Part shown: positions 47,700 through 57,793 of the stretch, in pieces
Numbering within the stretch: the first letter of the stretch is position 1
Layout: every line of letters begins with the position of its first letter
From: Synergistales bacterium
GTDB taxonomy: Bacteria > Synergistota > Synergistia > Synergistales > Aminobacteriaceae
Assembly (NCBI GenBank): GCA_025997955.1
Contig: BNVH01000003.1
Span: 1-64,000 of the forward strand
Reading direction: 5' to 3'
DNA: 64,000 nucleotides
Notes under the pieces: generated by a model
Database searches by the model: none
What the model was told of the DNA's origin: nothing
The model's input: the letters and a program-made list of their open reading frames with translations, nothing else
Translations under genes and position numbers: made by a program

Positions 47700-50546
47700 G
47701 TGACAGAGAATAAAGAGAAAGACTGTAAGGAGAAGGATTATAAAGATACACTGAATCTTCCGGTGACGGATTTTCCGATGAGGGCCAACTTGGCCAAGCG
47801 CGAGCCGGATTTTCTGAAATTTTGGGACGACTTTGACATTTATCATAAGATGGTAGCGCGGCGCGAAGGAGAACAGAAATTCATCCTTCACGACGGTCCC
47901 CCTTACGCCAACGCCAATATCCATATCGGCACGGCGTTCAACAAAGTTTTGAAGGATTTCATACCCAAGTATCGCTCTATGAGCGGCAAATACGCTCCGT
48001 TCATACCAGGCTACGACACCCACGGGCTTCCTATCGAGCTTCGCGTCCTAAAAGACGAGAAAATGGCTTGGGGCGGCATGGAAAACGAAGGAGTTAAGCC
48101 CGTCGACCCGGTTGTGCTTCGACAAAAATGCGCAGAGTTCGCCCGCAAGTTTATCGGCGTACAGACAGAGGAGTTCAAGAGGCTCGGTGTCTTTGGCGAG
48201 TGGGACAAGCCCTATGTGACTTTGGAGCCGGAGTATGAGGCGGCGGAGCTTGACGCCTTTGCTTCTATGGTGGAAAAGGGCTTGGTCTACCGCGGGCGTA
48301 AGCCTGTTTACTGGTGCATAGACTGTCAGACCGCCTTGGCTACCGGGGAGATAGAGTATTGGGACGAGTCCTCCCCGTCCGTCTACGTCGCCTACCCGAT
48401 GCCGAAAATAGCTGAAAAATATAGCGTATTGGCCGGGAAAGACGTCTACGCCGTTATATGGACGACGACGCCCTGGACTTTGCCGGCGAGTATGGCCATA
48501 GCGTTGCATCCGCAGTACGATTACGCGTTTTACGATGTAAACGGCTCTGTTTATCTCATAGCCGCGGCTCTCAGGGGCGCGGTGGAGAAGGCCACGGGAC
48601 TTACATTCGGCGAGCTCTTGCTGTCCGTAAAGGGCGCGGAGCTTGAAAAGTTATCGGCCGTCCACCCGTTTTACGATGATAGGGATGTCAAGCTTATTTT
48701 GGCCGACTATATCGTGCTCGACTCTGGCACTGGTTGTGTCCACACGGCGCCGGGGCACGGCGTAGAGGACTTCGAGAGCGGTATAAAGTATGGCATAGAT
48801 ATATACAACCCCGTGGACGACGCTGGGCGCTACACAAAAGACACGCCGCTTGTCGGCGGCATGGACATCCAAGAGGGCGGCAAAAAGGCGCTCGAAATTA
48901 TAGCCGCGCGTGGCAGATTGCTCGGGAGCGGCACTATAATGCACAGCTACCCGCACTGCTGGCGCTGTAAAAAGCCCGTTATCTTCCGCGCCACGGCTCA
49001 GTGGTTCATCTCGCTGTCGAGCGTCCGCGACCGCGCTCTCGAAGTCATTGACAACGAGGTACGTTGGATCCCGGACTGGGGTCACGACCGCATATACAAC
49101 ATGGTGCGCGACCGCTCCGACTGGTGCATAAGCCGGCAGCGTATATGGGGTGTGCCTATACCGGCCCTAAAATGCCCAGACTGCGGCGAGTACACGCTTA
49201 CGCCCGACCGCATTAGGCGCTTCGCCGCAAAAGTCAAAGCGTCGCCTGAGGGTTGCTCTATATGGTGGAGGCCGGATATGACGCCCGAGGCGCTCTTTGG
49301 GGAGACGGCCGTCTGCGGCTCCTGCGGCTCCAAAAACGTAGTCAAGGACAATAATATATTGGACGTCTGGTTCGACTCAGGCGTTTCGAGCTACGCTGTT
49401 TTGCAGCAAAGAGAAGGGCACGAGTGGCCGACGGAGATGTACTTGGAAGGAAGCGACCAGCATCGCGGGTGGTTCCAATCCTCGCTCTTGGCCGGCGTGG
49501 CGGTGAGCGACCGCGCGCCATATCGGCAGGTGCTGACCCACGGCTTTATCTTGGACGGGGAGGGGCGCAAGATGTCGAAGTCGCTTGGCAACTCGGTCTT
49601 CCCTCAAGAGGTTGTGGACGAGTACGGCGCGGATATTTTGAGGCTCTGGGTGGCGTCCACAGACTATCGAAATGACGTGCGCATATCGAAGACCATAATG
49701 CGGTCTTTGTCCGAGATGTACCGCAGGGTGCGCAACACGGCGCGTTTCCTACTGGGTAACCTCAGTGACTTCGACCCAAAGCGCCACGCCGTGGCGCGTG
49801 AGAATCTGCTCCCTATGGACAAATGGGTGCTGAGCCGCTTGCAAAGCGTTATAGACAGGTCTTTCAACGGCTTTGAAGAATATGAATATCACTTGCCCAC
49901 ATCCGTCATCCACTCGTTTTGCGTAAACGAGCTAAGCGCGTTTTATCTCGATGTCAGCAAGGACAGGCTATACGTCGAGGCCGCGAGTTCGCTCACTCGG
50001 CGCAGCGCTCAGACGGCTATGTGGGAGATTTTATCCGCCGTCACGCGGATGCTGGCCACCATCCTGAGCTTTACGGCCGAGGAAATCTGGCAGGAGATGC
50101 GCAAGATAGACAAAACATTGCCGGAAAGCGTGTTTTTGAGCGACTTCCCGAGACCAGATAAGGGATTGATAGACGAATCTCTCGACGCTCGTTGGGAGAA
50201 AGTCCTGACGTTGCGCGGCGCGGCGTCGCGTTTGCTTGAGGGTATGAGGGCCGCTAAGGAGATAGGTACGTCGCTTGAGGCCCGTGTGCAGGTCAAAAAG
50301 ACGGACGATTTCGACGATCTTATCAGGTCTTTTACGCTTGACGAAATGGCCGATATAGTCATAGTCTCGAAGTTCGAGTGGGTGGACGAGCTTACCCTCG
50401 CCAAAACCATAAAAGACGAAGAGACCGGCTACGAGATAGCCGTAGGTGTCGCAAGCGGCACAAAATGCCCGCGCTGCTGGAAGTATTCGAATACGCTTAG
50501 AGAGGACAACCTTTGCCCGAGATGCGCGTCGGTACTGAAGGGGTAG
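47700..50546 (+). CDS. ileS: isoleucine-tRNA ligase
   Basis: 948 residues from a GTG at 47700, with AGAGGAG 8 nt upstream; a TTG 12 codons earlier lacks a site. Class I signatures: PPYANANIHIGT (last His of HIGH is Thr here), DWCISRQRIWGVPIP, GRKMSKSLGNS. Editing domain between about 190 and 390. A C-terminal zinc finger has CPRCWKYSN and CPRCASVL. It charges tRNA-Ile. No T-box leader is seen. Confidence 0.97.
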   Translation: MTENKEKDCKEKDYKDTLNLPVTDFPMRANLAKREPDFLKFWDDFDIYHKMVARREGEQKFILHDGPPYANANIHIGTAFNKVLKDFIPKYRSMSGKYAPFIPGYDTHGLPIELRVLKDEKMAWGGMENEGVKPVDPVVLRQKCAEFARKFIGVQTEEFKRLGVFGEWDKPYVTLEPEYEAAELDAFASMVEKGLVYRGRKPVYWCIDCQTALATGEIEYWDESSPSVYVAYPMPKIAEKYSVLAGKDVYAVIWTTTPWTLPASMAIALHPQYDYAFYDVNGSVYLIAAALRGAVEKATGLTFGELLLSVKGAELEKLSAVHPFYDDRDVKLILADYIVLDSGTGCVHTAPGHGVEDFESGIKYGIDIYNPVDDAGRYTKDTPLVGGMDIQEGGKKALEIIAARGRLLGSGTIMHSYPHCWRCKKPVIFRATAQWFISLSSVRDRALEVIDNEVRWIPDWGHDRIYNMVRDRSDWCISRQRIWGVPIPALKCPDCGEYTLTPDRIRRFAAKVKASPEGCSIWWRPDMTPEALFGETAVCGSCGSKNVVKDNNILDVWFDSGVSSYAVLQQREGHEWPTEMYLEGSDQHRGWFQSSLLAGVAVSDRAPYRQVLTHGFILDGEGRKMSKSLGNSVFPQEVVDEYGADILRLWVASTDYRNDVRISKTIMRSLSEMYRRVRNTARFLLGNLSDFDPKRHAVARENLLPMDKWVLSRLQSVIDRSFNGFEEYEYHLPTSVIHSFCVNELSAFYLDVSKDRLYVEAASSLTRRSAQTAMWEILSAVTRMLATILSFTAEEIWQEMRKIDKTLPESVFLSDFPRPDKGLIDESLDARWEKVLTLRGAASRLLEGMRAAKEIGTSLEARVQVKKTDDFDDLIRSFTLDEMADIVIVSKFEWVDELTLAKTIKDEETGYEIAVGVASGTKCPRCWKYSNTLREDNLCPRCASVLKG

Positions 50547-51493
50547 AAGCAACTGAACTTATAACAGCGGGCGATACGGCGAGGCTTGACGTCTTAGTGT
50601 CCCACTCGCTCGGCGTGACTCGCACATTCGCCCGCAGACTCATAGAAGAAGAACGTGTTACGCGGGTAAACGCAAACCCGCGTTCGTCAAAACTAAAGCC
50701 CTCGCACAAGGTAACGCCCGGCGAGGGCTTTACCGTATACGTTCCGCCCCCCGACACTCTTGATATAGAGCCGGAGGATGTGAGCTTTGACGTGCTCTAT
50801 GAGGACGAGTTTCTTTTGGTTGTAGACAAACCAGCCGGGCTTGTGGTGCACCCCGCAAACGGTCATTGGAGAGGGACGCTCGTCCACGGACTCCTGTTTC
50901 GCTATCCCGACATAGGCCTCATAAACAACGTAAGGCGTCCGGGCATAGTTCACCGCCTTGACGCCACAACTTCGGGCCTAATGCTCGTAGCTCGGACTGA
51001 ACGCGCGCTTGTTTCGCTTCAAAAAGATTTTCATGACAGGCGTATCAAAAAAGAATACTTGGCCTTGGCCGAGGCGCGCGAGGGTTTTAAGCAAATGGCC
51101 GGTGTTTTGGAGGGGCCGATTGGACGTCACCCTCAAAACCGCCTGAAAATGGCCGTCGTGGAAGGCGCTCGCCCTTCCGCTACAGAGTACCGCGTGCTGT
51201 CTCGGTACGGCGGCTACGCGCTCGTTGTCTGCAACCTTCTCACAGGGAGAACTCATCAAATCCGCGTTCATATGTCGGCTTTCGGACATCCACTATTTGG
51301 GGACACGCTCTACGGAGCAAGGCAACAGGAAAATTTCGACCGTGTGTTTTTACACTCATGGCGCGTCTCGTTCACTCATCCCATAACCGCGCTGCCTATG
51401 TGTTTCAGGCGCTGTCTGCCGGATGATTTGAGAGCGCGGCTTTTGAATTTTAATGTACAGCGAGATAAAAATGCTACAATTATTTTGATATAG
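50513..51493 (+). CDS. RluD-family 23S rRNA pseudouridine synthase
   Basis: 326 residues from a TTG at 50513 (GAGAGG close by) or 323 from the ATG at 50522. S4 RNA-binding domain (about 22-80), then the RluA/RluD catalytic domain with the Asp in GIVHRLDATTSG and GRTHQIRVHMSAFGHPLFGD. It makes pseudouridine in the large-subunit rRNA. Its start overlaps the end of ileS by 34 nt, so it is likely translated in coupling. Confidence 0.9.
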   Translation: MPEMRVGTEGVEATELITAGDTARLDVLVSHSLGVTRTFARRLIEEERVTRVNANPRSSKLKPSHKVTPGEGFTVYVPPPDTLDIEPEDVSFDVLYEDEFLLVVDKPAGLVVHPANGHWRGTLVHGLLFRYPDIGLINNVRRPGIVHRLDATTSGLMLVARTERALVSLQKDFHDRRIKKEYLALAEAREGFKQMAGVLEGPIGRHPQNRLKMAVVEGARPSATEYRVLSRYGGYALVVCNLLTGRTHQIRVHMSAFGHPLFGDTLYGARQQENFDRVFLHSWRVSFTHPITALPMCFRRCLPDDLRARLLNFNVQRDKNATIILI

Positions 51494-51526
51494 AATTATA
51501 TAAATTCCAAAAGGGTGTGAAGTCCA

Positions 51527-52294
51527 ATGAAAATACATGAAATCCTCGAGCGCGTAAACAGCTTTGCGCCTTTTGAGCTCGCCGAGACTTGGGATAACTC
51601 TGGCCTTATGATAAGAGACCCCGAGGCGGAGGTGACGCGCTTAGGGTTGTCTCTTGACCCCTTGCCCGGCGCGGTAGAAGAGGCGCGTGTCAAAGGGTGT
51701 CAATGTCTTCTCTCTCATCACCCTCTTTTTTTCAAGCCTATAAAAATTCTTGATACCGCGTTGAACACAGGTCATGTCGCTTGGTTAGCTGCCCGAGCTG
51801 GCATGTCCATTATATCGGCCCACACGAACTGGGATAAAGCGGAGAGCGGCGTCAACAAGATCTTGGCTCAAAAAATCGGACTGACGGACATAGTGCCCCT
51901 TGATCACTCCGGCATTGGAAGCGTAGGGAATTTGCTTTCTCCCGCGCCAGTTATAGAATTTCTCGAAAAAATAAAGCGAGCGTGGAGTCTTACCCGAATT
52001 GATTACTATGGAAAGGCCGAACGTAGTATACTTAGGGTTGCGCTCTGCGGAGGCGCGGGAGGCGATTTTTGGTCTAACGCTTTGTCCGCGAAAGCCGACA
52101 TATATATCACGGCGGATATAAAGTATCACGAGCTTTTAGATTGCGCCGCAGCGGGCTTGAGCGTAGCTGCCGTGGATCACGGTGAAATGGAGGGCGCGAC
52201 TATGGCGGATTTGGCCGAACGCATGGCCGCCCCGGGTAAACTTGATGTCATTTTATTAGATTACAGGGGGCTTGGGTCCCCCATTAGGCTATAA
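51527..52294 (+). CDS. Nif3-like dinuclear metal protein
   Basis: 255 residues, typical. Nif3/YbgI metal ligands are seen in LLSHHPLFF, SAHTNWDKAESGVN and VDHGEMEG. These proteins form hexameric rings with two metal ions per site. Some are annotated as type 2 GTP cyclohydrolase I, which is not proven; function here is unknown. Confidence 0.92.
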   Translation: MKIHEILERVNSFAPFELAETWDNSGLMIRDPEAEVTRLGLSLDPLPGAVEEARVKGCQCLLSHHPLFFKPIKILDTALNTGHVAWLAARAGMSIISAHTNWDKAESGVNKILAQKIGLTDIVPLDHSGIGSVGNLLSPAPVIEFLEKIKRAWSLTRIDYYGKAERSILRVALCGGAGGDFWSNALSAKADIYITADIKYHELLDCAAAGLSVAAVDHGEMEGATMADLAERMAAPGKLDVILLDYRGLGSPIRL

Positions 52295-52310
52295 AAAGGT
52301 GGTTGTTTTT

Positions 52311-53330
52311 ATGAAAAAATGTAGAGTTTTCAGTGGTATGAGGGCGACGGGCTTACTTCATTTGGGGCATTTGGCGGGGGCTCTCACTAATTGGGTGAAG
52401 CTGCAAGAGGATCACGACTGCTATTACAGTATAGTTGACTGGCACGCGCTCATGTCCAACTACGCGGACTCGGCCGAAACGGGCAAGTTCTGTAAAGATG
52501 TGTTATTGGACTGGCTTTCAGTCGGGCTTGACCCCGAAAAAAGCTGTATTTTTATACAGTCTCACGTCCCGCAGCACGCGGAGCTGTTTTTGGCCCTATC
52601 CATGATAGCGCCCCTCGGCTGGCTTTATCGCAACCCGACCTACAAAGAACAGATAGAAAATCTCCAAAATAAGGATTTAAGCACATTTGCCTTTCTCGGA
52701 TACCCTGTTCTGATGGCGGCGGACATATTGCTTTATAGAGCCGAGAAAGTTCCCGTGGGTGAAGACCAGAGCGCGCACATGGAGCTTTCGCGCGAGATAG
52801 TGCGCCGCTTTAATCACTTCTTCGGCGGCGGCAAGGAGATTTTGCCCGAGCCTCAGACGCTCCTCACACCCACACCCAAGGTGCCGGGCACTGACGGACG
52901 CAAGATGAGCAAGTCCTACGGAAACTCCCTTTATATATCAGAAAGCCCGGAGTCCATGTGGAACAAGCTGCGCGTCATGATAACTGACCCGGCTCGCGAA
53001 AAGCGCACGGACAAGGGCGACCCGGATAAATGCCCCGTGTGGGATATTCACAAAGTCTTCAATAAAGATATGGGTCAGCGCGCGGAAATAGACAAGGGTT
53101 GCAGAACCGCCGGCATAGGTTGCGTCGACTGCAAAAAGATGCTGAACGCTCATATAGCCTCTATGATGGAGCCTATACACGAGCGCAGGGCGCGTTATGA
53201 GAAAGACCCCAATACGCTTGACGACATACTGGCCAACGGGGCTAAGCGCGCCGAGAGGACGGCCACAGAGACCATGAGCGACATATATCCGGCTATGGGG
53301 CTCATATCGCGAGCCGACAGGGTTGTTTAA
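52311..53330 (+). CDS. trpS: tryptophan-tRNA ligase
   Basis: 339 residues from the ATG at 52311 (AAAGGTGG before it). Class I signatures: SGMRATGLLHLGHLAGAL (HIGH-like) and DGRKMSKSYGNSLY. GxDQ-type site in PVGEDQSAHMELSRE. It charges tRNA-Trp. It follows the Nif3-like gene closely. Confidence 0.97.
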   Translation: MKKCRVFSGMRATGLLHLGHLAGALTNWVKLQEDHDCYYSIVDWHALMSNYADSAETGKFCKDVLLDWLSVGLDPEKSCIFIQSHVPQHAELFLALSMIAPLGWLYRNPTYKEQIENLQNKDLSTFAFLGYPVLMAADILLYRAEKVPVGEDQSAHMELSREIVRRFNHFFGGGKEILPEPQTLLTPTPKVPGTDGRKMSKSYGNSLYISESPESMWNKLRVMITDPAREKRTDKGDPDKCPVWDIHKVFNKDMGQRAEIDKGCRTAGIGCVDCKKMLNAHIASMMEPIHERRARYEKDPNTLDDILANGAKRAERTATETMSDIYPAMGLISRADRVV

Positions 53331-53346
53331 ATAAACTCCCAGCACA

Positions 53347-54141
53347 ATGCCAAGACCGGTTTCCAAGGGCGTGGAGATAACGATAGAGGGCTTTTCGGGG
53401 CCTCTTGACATGCTGTGTCACCTTGTGGAGAGCAGGCAGATGCAGGCCTCCAAAATCAAGGTGGCGCAGTTGGTGCGCATATACGGCGCCTACCTCCTCA
53501 AAACTCAAAAAGCCTCAGTGGACGCTCTGGCCGATTTTTTCTTTATGGCCGCCGAGTTGCTTTTGCAAAAAACTCTTTCACTCTTACCCTCCGCGCCGCT
53601 TGAAAATGAGGACGAGGACTTTCAGGCCACTGACGAAGACGCCGCTCTTATGGAGAAATTAGCGCGCTATCGCCCATACCGCGCCGCCACAGCTTGGCTT
53701 TTAGAGCGTAAGGCTCGTCAGGACAAGTGCTATCGTCGCTTGTCCGTAACGGAGAATACGGGTGAGCCCATATACGAGATAGGCGATATTTATTTTCTGA
53801 GCCGGGTATGGTGGGGGCTCATAGAAAGAGCGCTACCCAAAAAACACGACGCGCAAGATATAAACGGCTTGGACTTAGACTTGGACATAGATTCGGAAGA
53901 GGCATGGGACGGAGTGCCCGAGATTTTGCCGGAGGAGTCTCAGATAGAGAGCCGCATAGCTGAACTCGAGGAAAAACTTCGGGTATTGCCCTTTTTGTCG
54001 CTCATCTCTCTTTGGCGCGTCGCGCCTACTATAAAGACGTTAGTGATGACGCTTTTAGCCGTTTTGGAGATGTGCCGTATGGGCAAGGTTACAATAGAGC
54101 AGGAGACTCTTTTTTCAGATGTCACAATCCGCGCAAAGTAA
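53347..54141 (+). CDS. scpA: segregation and condensation protein A
   Basis: 264 residues. Kleisin N-terminus FSGPLDMLCHLVESRQMQAS with VALI-type helix KVAQLVRIYGAYL, and a C-terminal winged helix (ISLWRVAPTIKTLVMTLLAV). An acidic spacer (about 175-200) lies between. It links SMC heads in the condensin complex. It overlaps scpB by 23 nt. Confidence 0.93.
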   Translation: MPRPVSKGVEITIEGFSGPLDMLCHLVESRQMQASKIKVAQLVRIYGAYLLKTQKASVDALADFFFMAAELLLQKTLSLLPSAPLENEDEDFQATDEDAALMEKLARYRPYRAATAWLLERKARQDKCYRRLSVTENTGEPIYEIGDIYFLSRVWWGLIERALPKKHDAQDINGLDLDLDIDSEEAWDGVPEILPEESQIESRIAELEEKLRVLPFLSLISLWRVAPTIKTLVMTLLAVLEMCRMGKVTIEQETLFSDVTIRAK

Positions 54142-54739
54142 CACAGCGCCATTGTCGGGCTTGGCCGCGCAGATTGAGGCCGTGCTTTTCTTGGCGACGT
54201 CCCCCGTGTCCGAAGCGGAGCTGAAGACTATTTTTAACTTGTCGGGGAAAGAAATAACCGCCGCCGTCAACGACCTCGAAGAACATCTGGCTTTAGGGCA
54301 CGGGTTAGCCGTCAAGAGCGTGGCCGGCGGGTGGGTGTTAGAGACCAACCCTCATTTCGCGGAGGTATTGTCGGTTTTTAGAGACGTTTCACAGAGGCGT
54401 CATATTAACCTCACAAAAGCCGCGGTCGAGACATTGTCCGTGATTTCCTACAATCAGCCCGTCACGCGCGGCGAGGTGGAAGATATGCGCGGCGTGCGGA
54501 GCGAGGGAGTGATCGAACGCTTGCTCTCTTATGGCCTTATCAGAATATCGGGGCGCAAAAAGTCCAGCGGGTCGCCTCTTCTCTATCGCACGACGCCGCG
54601 ATTTCTCGAACAGTTTGGCTTAGACGCCATAGCCGATTTACCGACCCTTGAGGAACTCGAGGAGTTGACCGCCGCGCCCGTCAAGGCGGAGTCCGGTAGT
54701 GGCGACGATTTATCGCGCCTTCGAGGGTTTGACGAATGA
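54119..54739 (+). CDS. scpB: segregation and condensation protein B
   Basis: 206 residues. Two winged-helix domains with the family core EAVLFLATSPVSEAELKTIF and AAVETLSVISYNQPVTRGEV, GVRSEGVIERLLSYGLI. It binds ScpA at the SMC heads. Overlaps both scpA and the next gene. Confidence 0.96.
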   Translation: MSQSAQSNTAPLSGLAAQIEAVLFLATSPVSEAELKTIFNLSGKEITAAVNDLEEHLALGHGLAVKSVAGGWVLETNPHFAEVLSVFRDVSQRRHINLTKAAVETLSVISYNQPVTRGEVEDMRGVRSEGVIERLLSYGLIRISGRKKSSGSPLLYRTTPRFLEQFGLDAIADLPTLEELEELTAAPVKAESGSGDDLSRLRGFDE

Positions 54740-55455
54740 GGCTTAACGCGTTTCTTGCCTCCTGCGGCGTGGCGTCGCGCCGCAAATCCGAGGAGATAAT
54801 TTTATCTGGGCGCGTGAAGGTGAACGGCAAAATAGTTTTAGCGCCTTATTTTTCTATATCGCAAGGTAGCGACGCCGTGGAGTGCGACGGAAAAAAACTT
54901 TCGTTTTCCGACAAGCTCTATGTTGTGATGAACAAGCCAGCCGGCGTGGTCTGCGCCGTTACGGACAAATTTGACCCGGTCGTCGTGGAGCTTTTGACAC
55001 CGGCAATGAGGGCCAAGAGAGCCTACCCCGTGGGGCGTCTTGATAGAGAGAGCGAGGGGCTTCTCATCCTGACAAACGACGGCGCGTTTGCCCAAAGTGT
55101 GCAGCACCCGTCAAACGGTATATCAAAAGAATACGAAGCTCTGCTAAATATAGAGATAAACGGGCGTCAAATTGAGCGTTGGCGCGGCGGTTTTGAGATA
55201 GAGGGCAAAAAAGTCAAACCTCTTTTGGTTGAAATTATGGACAAAGAGCCGCGTGGGCGATGGGTTCGCGTGGTTGTCGGGGAGGGCTTGAAGCGCGAGG
55301 TGCGCGTTATGGCGAACTGTATCGGCTTTGGTGTGGTAAACTTGATGAGACGCAGAATAGGCAAGCTGATTTTAAAAAATCTACAGGTTGGGCAATTTAT
55401 GGAATTGTCTTTTTCCGAGTTGTGCACTAAAATAACAGAAGGCGGTTTTGTTTAG
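54736..55455 (+). CDS. RsuA/RluB-family pseudouridine synthase
   Basis: 239 residues. S4 domain (MRLNAFLASCGVASRRKSEE) then the catalytic domain with the Asp in PVGRLDRESEGLLILTNDG. Makes pseudouridine in rRNA; placement after scpB suggests RluB. It overlaps scpB by 4 nt (ATGA). Confidence 0.92.
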   Translation: MRLNAFLASCGVASRRKSEEIILSGRVKVNGKIVLAPYFSISQGSDAVECDGKKLSFSDKLYVVMNKPAGVVCAVTDKFDPVVVELLTPAMRAKRAYPVGRLDRESEGLLILTNDGAFAQSVQHPSNGISKEYEALLNIEINGRQIERWRGGFEIEGKKVKPLLVEIMDKEPRGRWVRVVVGEGLKREVRVMANCIGFGVVNLMRRRIGKLILKNLQVGQFMELSFSELCTKITEGGFV

Positions 55456-55478
55456 CTCGCGGCGCAAGGAGGATATAT

Positions 55479-56372
55479 TTGGTGAGTGAAATAGACGAGC
55501 GTTCAAAAGAATTGATTAAGACGCGCATTATCAACAAACTGAAAGAAATCAAATCATTTCCTCAGTTTGTTGTGGAGACGTTGCGCAAGCTGAATGACCC
55601 GACGAGCAACGCGTCCGATGTAGCGATTAGCTTATCTCGCGACGAGGGTCTTGTCTTGCGCACACTAAAACTCGCCAATTCGGCCGCCTATGGGATGCCG
55701 CGAAACATAGCTGATATATCAGAAGCCATAGCGCTTCTCGGGTACAAAACAATAAGCAATATCGTCCTCTCAGCTACTGTTTACTCAATGATGGATAAGG
55801 GGCTTTCTGGCTACGCGTTGGACAGAGGCGAGCTCTGGCGTCATTCTCTTACCGCCGCCTACTCCGCTCGATATATAGCCCAAAAAACCAAAAAAGTCTC
55901 GGCTGACGAGGCCTATGTAGCCGCGCTTTTGCACGACATAGGTAAGATCGTTCTAAATGACTACGTCCGTTTTGGCTATGGCATTATCGTTAAGCTTGTA
56001 GAAGAGGAGCAAATTCCGTTCACGGACGCCGAGCACAAGGTCTTGGGGTTTGACCACGCCGCTGTCGGAGCGCTTTTAGTGGAGAGATGGGATTTGCCGA
56101 AAGCCTATCACTATTCGACACTTTTTCACCACAAGCCAAACGATTTAGATAGCGAGCACACCGAATATCAACCTTTAGTGGATGTCGTGAGCGTAGCTAA
56201 CTTCGTGTGTCTGATGATGGGTATAGGAATAGGCTCAGACGGACTTCAGAGTTATTTTTATCAAGAGCCTCTCGACCGTTTGGGGATAGATAATTACGAA
56301 CTCCTCATGTCCGAGCTCATAGATTTTGCGAGTAAGGCTACGCAGGAGTTAGACGATATGAAGGGGTACTGA
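55479..56372 (+). CDS. HDOD-domain signalling protein
   Basis: 297 residues. An HDOD core (about 20-230): FPQFVVETLRKLNDPTSN, GLVLRTLKLANSAAYGM, SEAIALLGYKTISNIVL, then ALLHDIGKIVLND. The HD pair is present, but HDOD proteins usually lack enzyme activity and act as signalling platforms. Start is TTG 55479 or GTG 55482, both near AAGGAGG. Confidence 0.88.
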   Translation: MVSEIDERSKELIKTRIINKLKEIKSFPQFVVETLRKLNDPTSNASDVAISLSRDEGLVLRTLKLANSAAYGMPRNIADISEAIALLGYKTISNIVLSATVYSMMDKGLSGYALDRGELWRHSLTAAYSARYIAQKTKKVSADEAYVAALLHDIGKIVLNDYVRFGYGIIVKLVEEEQIPFTDAEHKVLGFDHAAVGALLVERWDLPKAYHYSTLFHHKPNDLDSEHTEYQPLVDVVSVANFVCLMMGIGIGSDGLQSYFYQEPLDRLGIDNYELLMSELIDFASKATQELDDMKGY

Positions 56373-56376
56373 GTAC

Positions 56377-57051
56377 GTGGCTTTTGTCGTCACAATAGAC
56401 GGTCCCGCAGGAGCCGGAAAAAGCACCGTCGCCAAACGCTTGGCTAAGCGTTTAGGTATTCGTTATCTTGATACAGGCGCTATCTATAGGGCGTTGGCGT
56501 ACTGGATGGATAAGATTGGCGTATCCTCTGAGCAACTTGACGAAATATCACAGAATCTGGCCTCAATAAAGATACGCCTTGATAAAGACAAAGACGATAA
56601 GGATTGCGTTTTCGTGAATGGCGAAGACGTGACAGGGTCGATACGTTCGCCGCGTATTGACCGTATTGTGTCCGGTTACGCGGCGCTCCGATGCGTGCGC
56701 GACGCGCTTTTGGGCCTACAGAGAGAGCAGGCCGAATACGGCAACTTGATAGCGGACGGACGCGACACCGGGAGCGTCGTGTTTCCAAACGCCGATTTGA
56801 AGTTTTTCTTGACCGCGTCTGCCGAGGCGCGAGCCGAGCGCCGATACAAAGAGCTTTTGCGAAAAGGCGAAGCCGTATTGTACAACGAGGTATTATCCCG
56901 CATCAAAGAGCGCGATAAAACAGACAGTGAGCGAGCAAACGCTCCTCTTGCCGAGCCGAAAGGCGCTATTCATATCGACACGTCCCATATGGAAGAAGCC
57001 GAAGTAGTGAGTGAGTTTGCTTTTATAATTCAAAGCAAATTGAGGGAATGA
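56377..57051 (+). CDS. cmk: cytidylate kinase
   Basis: 224 residues from a GTG. P-loop DGPAGAGKSTVAKRLA, DTGAIYRALAYW, and IADGRDTGSVVFPNADLKFF. It phosphorylates CMP and dCMP. Next to plsC as in many bacteria. Confidence 0.95.
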   Translation: MAFVVTIDGPAGAGKSTVAKRLAKRLGIRYLDTGAIYRALAYWMDKIGVSSEQLDEISQNLASIKIRLDKDKDDKDCVFVNGEDVTGSIRSPRIDRIVSGYAALRCVRDALLGLQREQAEYGNLIADGRDTGSVVFPNADLKFFLTASAEARAERRYKELLRKGEAVLYNEVLSRIKERDKTDSERANAPLAEPKGAIHIDTSHMEEAEVVSEFAFIIQSKLRE

Positions 57052-57087
57052 TTAAAATAGTCGTATGGGTGGACCGCGGCCCGTTTT

Positions 57088-57789
57088 TTGAATAATTTTA
57101 GATTATACACAATTATTCAGAAGGGATTTGAGCCTTTCATGTTTCAGATTTTTTTCTATCATATTACAAGATATTTTTTCATAGTTATCTTTACGCTCTA
57201 CAATCGTCTCTCAGTTCGGCGTACAGAAGAACTCAAAAAATTTCCAAAAGATAAAAATCTGATTGTCGCCAGCAATCACGCCAGTAATCTTGATCCTATC
57301 CTCGTTGGGGTGGCTTTTCCGCGTACTTTGCGTTATCTTGCTAAAGAAGAGCTTTTTCGTCCGTTCATCTTCGGAAACTTCGTCCGTATTCTTGGAGGCG
57401 TGCCGGTCTCGCGCGCCGATAACGCCGCGTCTGCCGGAGCTGTCAGGGTTTTGCTGAGGCTTCTCACTCAAGGGAGCAATGTGGTGATATTCCCTGAAGG
57501 CTCTCGCTCAGAGGACGGAAAACTTCTTCCTCTTGAGGGGGGCGTTGGGCTTATAGCGGCGCACTCCAAAATAGACATTCTGCCTGTCTATATATCCGGA
57601 AGTCACGAAGCCATGCCGCCTGGCGCTGTTTTTGTGAAGCCGGCCAAAATCACGGTTACATTTGGCCAAGTCCTTTCTTTCCCGCCGGAGTTTTATAAAG
57701 GAAAAGACGCGCGTGAAAAAATCGTGTCTATGCTGACGGACTCTATGCGCGCGCTTGAGGCCGAGGCAAATAGAAAAAGGGCGGGATGA
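57088..57789 (+). CDS. plsC: 1-acyl-sn-glycerol-3-phosphate acyltransferase
   Basis: 233 residues from a TTG, or 216 from the ATG at 57139, which has AGAAGGG upstream. HX4D motif in SNHASNLDPILVG and the acceptor motif in FPEGSRSEDGKL. Membrane-associated; makes phosphatidic acid. The start is uncertain. Confidence 0.9.
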   Translation: MNNFRLYTIIQKGFEPFMFQIFFYHITRYFFIVIFTLYNRLSVRRTEELKKFPKDKNLIVASNHASNLDPILVGVAFPRTLRYLAKEELFRPFIFGNFVRILGGVPVSRADNAASAGAVRVLLRLLTQGSNVVIFPEGSRSEDGKLLPLEGGVGLIAAHSKIDILPVYISGSHEAMPPGAVFVKPAKITVTFGQVLSFPPEFYKGKDAREKIVSMLTDSMRALEAEANRKRAG

Positions 57790-57793
57790 GCTT

